Position numbers and translations under genes: made by a program. Below the pieces are notes generated by a model. That model did no database searches and was not told the DNA's origin. It saw nothing but the letters and a program-made list of their open reading frames with translations. Source: Nesterenkonia sandarakina (GTDB lineage Bacteria > Actinomycetota > Actinomycetes > Actinomycetales > Micrococcaceae). From it: 64,000 nucleotides of DNA. Of the stretch, positions 54,568-62,253 are shown piece by piece (position 1 is the stretch's first letter; each line of letters opens with the position of its first letter). The DNA lies in contig NZ_JACCFQ010000001.1 of NCBI RefSeq assembly GCF_013410215.1, forward strand, positions 806,001 through 870,000, in the 5' to 3' direction.

Positions 54568-55512
54568 TCAGTTCTGTGAGGTGATCGGGCTGGGCGTCAA
54601 CAAGGTGGCGTTGCGCAGGTCACGCAGCCGGCGCGCCCGGGCCGCCACCGCGTGATCCTCATCGGTGATCGGCTCCCAGGGCGCGATCGCACGGGCCGAG
54701 CCGGTGCCATCCGGGGCGACCATCACGGGAAGCCCGTAGGCCACCACCGCAGGGTGCTTCTCTCTGCGGTCCCCGGCGCGGACCCGGACCAGCACGTGCA
54801 TGGATTTGGATCCGGTGAGCACCAGCCGGGCGTCGACCTCGACCAGGTCCCCGACGGTCACCGGCCGGTAGAAGCGGACCCCGCCGGTGAGCACGGCCGC
54901 GACGTCGTGGCCGCTGTAGCGCTCGGCGCAGATCTCCGCGGTCTTGTCGATCCACTTCATCACCGCGCCGCCGCGGATCTTGCCGTCGGGGTAGCGCTCG
55001 TCGGTGTCGGCCAGGAACCGCAGGGTGAGTGCCTCGGAGCTGCCCATTCCCTCGGGCAGCGACTGGATCGTCTCTTCCATCTGCCGGCGGTAGACCATGC
55101 GCTGGGAGGCGTCGAGGTCCCGGCGTCGCTCCAGCTCGGTCTGCGGCTCGAAGGCCTCCGCGGGGGCCGGTTCGCCGTCGTCGCCCACGGCCACATAGAT
55201 CATGAAGCACTCGGTGCAGACCACCCAGCCCTGCTCCTTGCGGATCAGCACCCGGGTCTGGATGTGCACCGAGGTGCGTCCGGTGTGGACCACCCTGGCC
55301 TGCACGGTGACCGGGGTCTCCCGCGGGACCGGCACGGTGAAGTGCATATTGCCCACATAGGAGGTGACGCAGTCGGTCCGGGTCCAGGAGGCCGCGCAGG
55401 CGTAGGCGGTCTTGTCGATCCAGTCCACCACGGTGCCGGCCGCCACGAAGGAGTCCGGAGCGGTGCCCGCCACCTCTCGAAAAGTCAGTTCGATGCTGCT
55501 TCGCCGCGCCAT
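54568..55512 (-). CDS. Acyl-CoA thioesterase (double-hotdog)
   Basis: A 314-aa protein with two hotdog halves, each with a DKTA/DKTAE helix: VAAGTVVDWIDKTAYACAAS and GGAVMKWIDKTAEICAERYS. The second half repeats the first's GTVVDW pattern. The catalytic Asp would be in these WIDK motifs, as in BACH/YciA-type long-chain acyl-CoA thioesterases. The ATG at 55512 has TAGCGT 7 nt upstream and no ribosome site. A longer ORF upstream is probably not translated. Confidence 0.88.
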   Translation of the reverse strand: MARRSSIELTFREVAGTAPDSFVAAGTVVDWIDKTAYACAASWTRTDCVTSYVGNMHFTVPVPRETPVTVQARVVHTGRTSVHIQTRVLIRKEQGWVVCTECFMIYVAVGDDGEPAPAEAFEPQTELERRRDLDASQRMVYRRQMEETIQSLPEGMGSSEALTLRFLADTDERYPDGKIRGGAVMKWIDKTAEICAERYSGHDVAAVLTGGVRFYRPVTVGDLVEVDARLVLTGSKSMHVLVRVRAGDRREKHPAVVAYGLPVMVAPDGTGSARAIAPWEPITDEDHAVAARARRLRDLRNATLLTPSPITSQN

Positions 55513-55525
55513 GACAAAGACGCTA
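55512..55525 (-). promoter_or_regulatory. Leaderless-type -10 box of the thioesterase gene
   Basis: On the minus strand TAGCGT (55525-55520) is followed after 7 nt by the ATG at 55512. Confidence 0.5.
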
Positions 55526-55585
55526 GCACCCCCACATGGGAGACCTGCGCCATAGGTGGACACCCGCTGGGTGTATATCGTTGAC

Positions 55586-55599
55586 CCTAGAGACCTAGG
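55586..55599. promoter_or_regulatory. Short palindrome upstream of the phosphorylase gene
   Basis: CCTAG-AGAC-CTAGG lies 83 bp before the phosphorylase start, in the divergent promoter region. TTGACC at 55580 could be part of a -35. The element is a candidate operator only. Confidence 0.3.
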
Positions 55600-55681
55600 A
55601 TGGGGCACCGTGCCCGAGCGGAGACGCCACCGTTCTGGGGACAGACACCCGACCTTTGCACCATCTCAGCGTGAGGCAGAT

Positions 55682-58600
55682 ATGCACCCCTTTGAGAATC
55701 CGTTCCGACACAGTGCCGAGGCCAAACGCCATGCACTGCGCCATTTCCGTGCCGTGATCTTCGACATGGACGGGGTCGTCACCGATACCGCCGGGGTGCA
55801 CACGCGCGCGTGGAAGGAGCTCTTCGACACGGCGCTGCCGGAGATCGCCGGCTCCCCGCAGCCGGAGTTCACCGAAGAGGACTACCTGAACTTCGTGGAC
55901 GGCCGGCCCCGGGAGGACGGGGTGCGCTCGCTGCTGCGGGCCAGGGACCTCCACGTCCCCGAGGGCAGCCGGGACGACGCGCCGGACACGCTGAGCATCA
56001 ACGGACTCGCGGCGCGCAAGCAGGGCTACTTCGAGTCCGTGCTGGCCCGCGACGGCGTGGAGGTCTTCGGCACCACCGTGGAGCTGATCACACAGCTGCG
56101 CAAGGACGGGATCCCCACTGCGCTGGTGACCTCCTCGCGCAACGGTCGCGAGGTGCTCACCATCGCCGGACTGCTCGACGCGTTCACCGTGATCGTGGAC
56201 GGCTCCGACGCGTTGGAGCTCGGCCTTCCGGGCAAGCCGAACCCACACATGTTCCTCCACGCCGCGGAGCTGCTGCGCGTGGAGCCCCAGGACACCATCG
56301 TGATCGAAGATGCGGCCTCCGGGGTCCAGGCCGGACGGGCCGGGGACTTCGGCATGGTCGTGGGACTGAACCGCGGGGATGACCCGGCTCGGCTGAAGGA
56401 GGCGGGCGCCGACGTCGTCGTCACCGATCTGGCGGTGATGAACCTCTCCACCCGCACCACCCGGCCCTATGACTCGGACTGGGTGCTCTCCTATGAAGGC
56501 TTCGATCCGAAGCTGGAGCCGACCCGCGAGGTGCTCATGGCCATGGCCAACGGCTACTGGGGCACGCGCGGGCACTACCCCGGCACCGCGGCGGACGCCA
56601 CCCACTATCCGGGCAGCTACATCGCCGGGGTGTTCAACCGGCTCAAGACCGACCTGATGGGCAAGACGGTGGAGACCGAGCACATGGTCAATGTGCCGGA
56701 CTGGACCTTCCTGCAGGTGACCCCGGACGCCGGGACTCCGCTGCTGCCCGGCTCCCCGGAGCTGATCCACTACCACCAGGAACTGGACATGCGGCGCGGG
56801 GTGGTCACCCGGATCGCGCGCTACCAGGACCTCCATGGGCGTCGCACCAAGGTCACCATGCGCCAGTTCCAGTCTCTGGCCGGGGTGCAGATCGCCGCCC
56901 TGGAGATGAAGATCGAGGCCGAGAACTGGTCCGGCAACGTCAACGTCCGCTCGATGATCGATGGCCGGGTGGCCAACCGCAACGTGGACGCCGACCGCGA
57001 GCTCGCCGGGAACCATCTGGAGCCGGTGCAGTCCCGTGAGGTCGACGGCGACACGGTGCTCCTGGAGACCCAGACCAACCAGTCCGAGGTGCGCATCGCC
57101 CTGGCGACCCGCACTACGGTGACCACCTCCGGGACCAGCAACCCGATGCGCCGGGCGATCCACGAGGGCGAACTCGTGGCCGGCCACGACATCTCCCTGG
57201 CCCTGGAGTCCGGGAAGCCGGTGATCCTGGAGAAGATCGCGGCAGTCTCGAACTCGCACGACCAGGCCATCTCCACGGTCTGGCACAACGCCGTCAAGAA
57301 GGTGCAGCGGGCCTCCAGCTTCCGCACCATGCTGACCTTCCACGAGGAGATGTGGGGCGTGCTCTGGCACCGCTTCGCGGTCTCGATCGGGGAGAACGCC
57401 TCGCGGCAGCAGATGGCGCTGAACCTGCACACCTTCCATGTGCTGCAGACCGCCTTCGGCGCCCGGCACGACCTGGACGCCACCCTGCCGGCACGCGGGC
57501 TCACCGGTGAGGGCTACCGCGGGCATCTGTTCTGGGACGAGATGTTCATGTATCCGATGCTCACGCTGCGCCGGCCCGAACTGACCCGTGGCCTGCTGCT
57601 CTACCGCTACCGGCGGCTCAGCGAGGCCCGGGCGATGGCCCGCAGCGAGGGCTATGACGGGGCGATGTTCCCCTGGCAGGCAGGATCCGACGGCCGCGAG
57701 GAGACGCCCAGCGAACTGTGGAACCCGCGCTCCGGGATGTGGATGCCGGATAACTCGCACCGCCAGCGCCACGTCTCCCTGGCGATCGCCTACTCGGTGC
57801 TGCAGTACTTCGAGACCACGCAGGACTACACCTTCCTGGCGGACTATGGGGCCGAGATCCTGGTGGAGATCTCCCGGTTCTTCGTCTCCATGACCAGCTA
57901 CGACGCCGAGGCTGACCGGTTCAGCATCGACGGGGTGATGGGTCCCGACGAGTACCACGACGGCACCGCCGAGGCGCCCGGGACGGGTCTGCGCGACAAT
58001 GCGTACACCAACGTGCTGACCTCCTGGATGCTGCGTCACACCGCACGCCTGGTGCGCGACCTCGACGGTCGCGATGACCCGCTCTCGGAATGGCTGGACA
58101 TCTTCGAAGACGAGCTGGATCACTGGGAGCACATCGCCAAGCGGCTGCACGTGCCCTTCCACGAGGACAACGTGATCAGCCAGTTCGAGGGCTACGAGGC
58201 CCTGGAGGAGTTCGACTGGGAGGGCTACCGGGCCAAGTACGGCAACATCGGGCGGCTTGATCTGATCCTGCAGGCCGAGGGCGACTCGACCAACCGGTAC
58301 AAGCTCTCCAAGCAGGCCGATGTGCTGATGCTGTGCTACATCTTCTCCGCCGATGAGCTCGTGGAGACCCTGGACCATATGGGCTACACGCTCTCCATGG
58401 AGGACTTCGGCCGCACGGTGGAGTACTACCTTGCCCGGTCCTCCCACGGCTCCACGCTCTCCCGGCTGGTCCACGGCTGGGTGGCTGCGCGGTTCGACCG
58501 CTCAGGCTCCTGGAACCTGTTCAAGGAGGCGCTGGAGGCTGACCTCGCCGACACCCAGGGCGGCACCACCCGCGAGGGCGTGCACCTGGGCGCCATGGCG

Positions 58601-58903
58601 GGCACCGTGGACATGGTGCTGCGCTGCTACGGCGGCGTGGAGACCCGCGCCGACGCGCTGTGGCTGCACCCGCTGCTGCCCGATGAGCTGCCCTCGCTGA
58701 CCTTCCGGATGCGCTACCGCAACCAGCCCATCGTGGTCTCGATCAACCACGACGAGGTCGAGCTGAAGCTCTCCGAAGGCTCGGCGGAGCCGATCGACGT
58801 CAACGTCGAGGGCACGCGCAAGACCATGGCCCCGGGTGAGACCTGGACGGTGAAGCTGGCCCACTCAGCCCGGGTGCATCAGCGCCAGCCCGCTGAGGTC
58901 TGA
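55682..58903 (+). CDS. Fused beta-phosphoglucomutase and GH65 glycoside phosphorylase
   Basis: A 1073-aa two-enzyme fusion. Residues 22-255 are a HAD-type mutase: FDMDGVVTD with nucleophile D28 and D30, LVTSSRNGRE, and PNPHMFLHAAELL. Residues 270-1065 are a GH65 maltose/trehalose phosphorylase: GPDEYHDGTAEA carries the catalytic acid E757. Together, beta-glucose 1-phosphate released by phosphorolysis would be converted directly to glucose 6-phosphate. ATG at 55682 with GAGG upstream. Known in actinobacteria as a disaccharide-salvage enzyme; the disaccharide is not decided by sequence. Confidence 0.95.
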   Translation: MHPFENPFRHSAEAKRHALRHFRAVIFDMDGVVTDTAGVHTRAWKELFDTALPEIAGSPQPEFTEEDYLNFVDGRPREDGVRSLLRARDLHVPEGSRDDAPDTLSINGLAARKQGYFESVLARDGVEVFGTTVELITQLRKDGIPTALVTSSRNGREVLTIAGLLDAFTVIVDGSDALELGLPGKPNPHMFLHAAELLRVEPQDTIVIEDAASGVQAGRAGDFGMVVGLNRGDDPARLKEAGADVVVTDLAVMNLSTRTTRPYDSDWVLSYEGFDPKLEPTREVLMAMANGYWGTRGHYPGTAADATHYPGSYIAGVFNRLKTDLMGKTVETEHMVNVPDWTFLQVTPDAGTPLLPGSPELIHYHQELDMRRGVVTRIARYQDLHGRRTKVTMRQFQSLAGVQIAALEMKIEAENWSGNVNVRSMIDGRVANRNVDADRELAGNHLEPVQSREVDGDTVLLETQTNQSEVRIALATRTTVTTSGTSNPMRRAIHEGELVAGHDISLALESGKPVILEKIAAVSNSHDQAISTVWHNAVKKVQRASSFRTMLTFHEEMWGVLWHRFAVSIGENASRQQMALNLHTFHVLQTAFGARHDLDATLPARGLTGEGYRGHLFWDEMFMYPMLTLRRPELTRGLLLYRYRRLSEARAMARSEGYDGAMFPWQAGSDGREETPSELWNPRSGMWMPDNSHRQRHVSLAIAYSVLQYFETTQDYTFLADYGAEILVEISRFFVSMTSYDAEADRFSIDGVMGPDEYHDGTAEAPGTGLRDNAYTNVLTSWMLRHTARLVRDLDGRDDPLSEWLDIFEDELDHWEHIAKRLHVPFHEDNVISQFEGYEALEEFDWEGYRAKYGNIGRLDLILQAEGDSTNRYKLSKQADVLMLCYIFSADELVETLDHMGYTLSMEDFGRTVEYYLARSSHGSTLSRLVHGWVAARFDRSGSWNLFKEALEADLADTQGGTTREGVHLGAMAGTVDMVLRCYGGVETRADALWLHPLLPDELPSLTFRMRYRNQPIVVSINHDEVELKLSEGSAEPIDVNVEGTRKTMAPGETWTVKLAHSARVHQRQPAEV

Positions 58904-59259
58904 GCCCGAAGAGCTGACCACCTGAGGACGACGACGACGGCCCGCCCGGTTCTGACCGGCGGGCCGTCGTCGTCTCTGCCGCATCCTCGTCTCAGGTCCT
59001 GCGGCCTCACGCCGCGAGCAGTGCCCGAATCGGCCTTCGGTGTCAGAGCCGATTGACGGCGGAAAAAAATACTCCATAGGCACTGTTCAAAGATGAATCA
59101 GCGGTTATCGTATTCACAGAACATTGCGCTGCGGATCAATGTGCGATTCCCCGGTGCACCTGCAGGGACAGCAGTGCCCGTAACCTCCCGGGCGCGGTCT
59201 CTTCATCCACCGTAGACGCCCACCGGCCACTGTTTCGATGACCTTCTGGGAGGGTCCCC
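58904..59259. other. Intergenic region with terminator and AT-rich promoter
   Basis: This 356-bp gap has a strong terminator at its left end and an unusually AT-rich stretch at 59053-59128 containing a TTGACG (-35-like, 59053-59058) followed by a seven-A tract. The MinD-like gene starts at its right end. I see no gene in it. Confidence 0.5.
58931..58973 (+). terminator. Terminator after the phosphorylase gene
   Basis: A 19-bp stem begins ACGACGACGGCCCGCC, pairs with GCGGGCCGTCGTCGT plus the ACCG/CGGT inner pair, has a single bulged C and a TCTG loop, and starts 27 bp after the stop. Confidence 0.75.
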
Positions 59260-60753
59260 ATGACACCGACGCCAGCTGAGCAGCCGAGCCGGGCCAGCAA
59301 CGAGGACAGCACTGCGAGCAGCGCAGGAGACCCATCACCCAGCGCCGGTGACACTGCGGCGGCTGAGCCTCGCTCGGACATCACCGCCGAGGTGCTCTCC
59401 CCCCGGCAGATCCGGATCAACGGGGAGCCCCACACCGTGACTGAGGGGGAGAATCCCTACCGGGAGGTCTACGCGCAGGCCCACCAGCATGCTCAGCAGA
59501 CCGGCACGCCTGCGGTGGTCCATGGAATCGACCATGTCCGCGGCGAACAGAGCTGGTTCTCGATGTCCCCGGCGGGTGAGGTCGCCGCACACGAACAGCC
59601 GGGCAACGGCCGGGCCCCGGCAGCGCCCCTCGCCGAGGCCCCCGGGAAACCCCCAGCGCAGCCCGAGCCTCCCGTGCAGGCCGCCCCTCCGGCGCAGTCC
59701 GAGCCCTCCGCGAAGCCACAACCCGGCGCGCAGGCCGGTCCGGCAGATCCGGCTCGAGCCACCGTCTCGATCCCTGCCAACCCGACAAGTCTGGATCCCG
59801 CGGCGCAGCAGACACGGGCGGAGCGCCGTCGCATCGCAGAGGCCGGACGGCCCTTCGTCGCGGAGGCCGCGGAGAAGCCTCAGGGCGGGTTCCGGCGCTT
59901 CCTCTATGACGCCACCGGCGGCGCGATCAACATCGGTCCCAGCCAGAAGGAACTGCGAGAGCGGGAGCTGATCGAGCGGATCGCCCGGCCGCTGCAGGGC
60001 AGCCACAACACCGCCGTGCTCTCACTCAAGGGTGGGATCGGCAAGACCTCCACCACGGTGGGGGTCGGCATGATCCTGGCCCACCACCGCGGGGACATTC
60101 CCTGCGCCATCGACGCGAATCCGGATTCCGGGGATCTGGTGGAGCGCGCCCTGGGCGAGCGCGCGATCCAGGCGCATCAGCCGCCGAGCATCTCCGATCT
60201 GCTCAAGAAGCTCGACGGCGTGGACTCGCTGACCGCGCTGCAGGGCTATCTGCAGCAGGCCGGGCGACTCCATGTGCTCGCCGGGGAACAGGATCCAGCC
60301 CTCTCGGACAGCCTCACGGCCGAGGAGTGGCGCCGGATCCATGCGGAGTTCGCCAAGTACTACTCCGTGATCGTCACCGACTGCGGCACCGGGGTCACGC
60401 ACAACGCCATGAAGGGGATCCTGCACACCGCGGACAACATCGTGATCGCCGCCGGGTTCGCGGTCTCCGGAGCCCAGCGCGCGCTGCAGACGCTGAACTG
60501 GCTGGCCAACCACGGCTACGAGCGGCTGGCCCGGGAGTCCATCGTGGTGATCACCGATAAGGAACGGGTCTCTGACCGGGTGGACAAGCAGGCCATCCAG
60601 GAGAGCCTGCGCGGATACTGCGGGAAGCTCGTGGTGGTGCCCTTCGACCGGGCCGTGGTGGACGGGGACCGGATCCACCTGGACATGCTCCAGGAGGAGA
60701 CCCGCCGGGCCTATATGGACATCGCAGCCGCCATGGTGGACGGGTATAAGTAG
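59260..60753 (+). CDS. MinD/ParA-like ATPase with proline-rich N-terminal region
   Basis: A 497-aa protein. Residues 1-110 contain an acidic Ser/Ala start and a small ordered-looking block (ITAEVLSPRQIRINGEPHTV). Residues 115-205 are a Pro/Ala/Gln linker. Residues 225-497 are a MinD-like P-loop ATPase with deviant Walker A LKGGIGKTSTTVG (residues about 256-268), CAIDANPDSGDL as switch I and VTDCGTGVTHNAMKGIL as switch II. The layout resembles EspI-like ATPases of ESX secretion loci, but no ESX gene is in this window. GGGAGGG precedes the ATG. Confidence 0.85.
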   Translation: MTPTPAEQPSRASNEDSTASSAGDPSPSAGDTAAAEPRSDITAEVLSPRQIRINGEPHTVTEGENPYREVYAQAHQHAQQTGTPAVVHGIDHVRGEQSWFSMSPAGEVAAHEQPGNGRAPAAPLAEAPGKPPAQPEPPVQAAPPAQSEPSAKPQPGAQAGPADPARATVSIPANPTSLDPAAQQTRAERRRIAEAGRPFVAEAAEKPQGGFRRFLYDATGGAINIGPSQKELRERELIERIARPLQGSHNTAVLSLKGGIGKTSTTVGVGMILAHHRGDIPCAIDANPDSGDLVERALGERAIQAHQPPSISDLLKKLDGVDSLTALQGYLQQAGRLHVLAGEQDPALSDSLTAEEWRRIHAEFAKYYSVIVTDCGTGVTHNAMKGILHTADNIVIAAGFAVSGAQRALQTLNWLANHGYERLARESIVVITDKERVSDRVDKQAIQESLRGYCGKLVVVPFDRAVVDGDRIHLDMLQEETRRAYMDIAAAMVDGYK

Positions 60754-60973
60754 CCTCCGCCGAGCCCGGAAGACATCCTGTGCCGGCTGGGAATCACACC
60801 CGGCTCAGCCGGAAACTCAGCCAGGACGTCGCGACCAGCCCTGGGTCAGGTTGCCGCGGATCCGGCGCACCGAGACCCGTCCTGGTTCTCCAGCAGTCCA
60901 TCACAGCACCCGCCGTCTGGGAACCCCCAGAGCAGTGAGCGGGATCAGTGGGCGCAGGGCCTCGCCCCGCAGC

Positions 60974-61022
60974 ACGACGACGGCCGCCCACCTGGGTGCA
61001 GGTGGACAGCCGCCGTCGTCGT
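60974..61022. terminator. Hairpin between the convergent MinD-like and madM genes
   Basis: An 11-bp outer stem (ACGACGACGGC with GCCGTCGTCGT) encloses a second stem CCACCT/AGGTGG with a GGGTGC loop. It lies between two convergent genes and can serve both. Confidence 0.65.
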
Positions 61023-61046
61023 CGTGGTGCGGGAGGGTTCCTCAGG

Positions 61047-61808
61047 TCAGCCGAAGATCCCGACCAGGGCGAAGTAGAAGACCGAGGGGCCCAACAGGCA
61101 GCCCAGGCCGGTATAGAAGGTCGCGGTCATCGCGCCGTAGGGCACCAGTCGTTTGTCCGTGGCGGCCAGTCCGCCGGCCACCCCCGAGGTGGTGCCCATC
61201 AGCCCGCCGTATGCCATGGCCGACTTCGGATTGTTCAGGCCGATGAGCGGGGCGATCAGCGGGGTGCAGACCATCACCACCACCGCCTTGATCAGTCCGG
61301 CGGCCACCGAGAGGGCGATCACCTCGGAGCTCGCCCCGATCGCGGTGCCGGTGACCGGTCCCACGATGTAGGTCGCGGCGCCGGCGCCGATGGTGGCCAT
61401 GGATTCGGGGTCGGTGTAGCCGAAGGCGGCAGCCACCGCGGCGCCCACGATGAACGAGACGACGATTCCGGCGAGCAGCGCCAGCACGCCGGCGGCCCCG
61501 GACTTCTTGATCTCCTGGAGGTCCACGCCGTAGGCGGTGGCGACGATGGCGAAGTCGCGCAGCATTGCGCCGCCCATCAGGCCGAGACCGCTGAAGATCG
61601 CGATATCGGCGAGGCCGGATTCTCCACCGGTCTGGATGCCGCCGAAATAGGCCAGCACCAGTCCGAGCATGATCGCGATCGCGGAGCCCTGCAGGCGTCC
61701 TCGAGTCAGCGTCTTGGAGAGCCAGCCCGAGATCATCATCAGGCCACCGACCACCACGAAGGCGAAGAGCAGGCCGTTGCGTTCAAGCACATCAGCGATG
61801 ATGTCCAT
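61047..61808 (-). CDS. madM: Malonate transporter, MadM subunit
   Basis: A 253-aa membrane protein with about eight helices. GGAMLRDFAIVATAYGVDLQ and ATYIVGPVTGTAIGASSEVI match the MadM subunit of the MadLM malonate/sodium symporter. MadL lies immediately upstream: its TGA is one base before this ATG, and AGGAGG lies in the MadL end. Together they import malonate, which the neighbouring malonyl-CoA synthetase activates. Confidence 0.92.
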   Translation of the reverse strand: MDIIADVLERNGLLFAFVVVGGLMMISGWLSKTLTRGRLQGSAIAIMLGLVLAYFGGIQTGGESGLADIAIFSGLGLMGGAMLRDFAIVATAYGVDLQEIKKSGAAGVLALLAGIVVSFIVGAAVAAAFGYTDPESMATIGAGAATYIVGPVTGTAIGASSEVIALSVAAGLIKAVVVMVCTPLIAPLIGLNNPKSAMAYGGLMGTTSGVAGGLAATDKRLVPYGAMTATFYTGLGCLLGPSVFYFALVGIFG

Positions 61809-61809
61809 C

Positions 61810-62211
61810 TCAGGCCTCCTGCTTCTCTTCTTCGGTCATCGCGGGCAGCGGTTCAGACTGTCCCCCGATCCGCGCGATCACCGGGACCAGCGCCGCGCCT
61901 GCGGCCAGCGCCCCGAGGCCGGCGATCGCGGCCATGGGCCCGCCGCCGATCGCTTCGGCCACATTCTGCGTGGACGCCATCGCGATCACGATCGGGATGT
62001 ACAGCGCGGACCAGAACAGCACCCCCTGCTCGGTGGGCTTCGGGAACAGCCCGCGCTTGCGCAGCCGGTCCGTGGCCACCACGAGCAGGATCATGGCGAA
62101 GCCCACCCCGCCGACATTGGCGTCCACACCTACTGCGACACCGAGGACATCACCGATCAGCATTCCCACGAGCATGCACAGCGCCAGCGCTGCAACTCCA
62201 TAGAGAACCAT
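61810..62211 (-). CDS. madL: Malonate transporter, MadL subunit
   Basis: A 133-aa protein with four helices. MLIGDVLGVAVGVDANVGGV and FWSALYIPIVIAMASTQNVA are the MadL motifs; the subunit is inactive alone in the known system and works with MadM. It ends in an acidic TEEEKQEA tail. AGGAG precedes the ATG. It lies 42 bp after the synthetase gene, so the order on the minus strand is decarboxylase/synthetase, madL, madM. Confidence 0.92.
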   Translation of the reverse strand: MVLYGVAALALCMLVGMLIGDVLGVAVGVDANVGGVGFAMILLVVATDRLRKRGLFPKPTEQGVLFWSALYIPIVIAMASTQNVAEAIGGGPMAAIAGLGALAAGAALVPVIARIGGQSEPLPAMTEEEKQEA

Positions 62212-62253
62212 CGTCTACTCCTGACTTGCGGTTGAGGTTTCTTGAGCGAGCAT

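Noticed and set aside
52042-54655. Long plus-strand frames opposite the MATE and CPBP genes
   Set aside because: Gly/Gln/His-rich shadow frames without domains; minus strand is clearly coding.
55595-58474. A 959-codon open frame on the minus strand under the phosphorylase gene
   Set aside because: It mirrors codon phase in the true gene, is rich in His/Gln/Val/Gly repeats typical of antisense GC frames, has no domain and no ribosome site.
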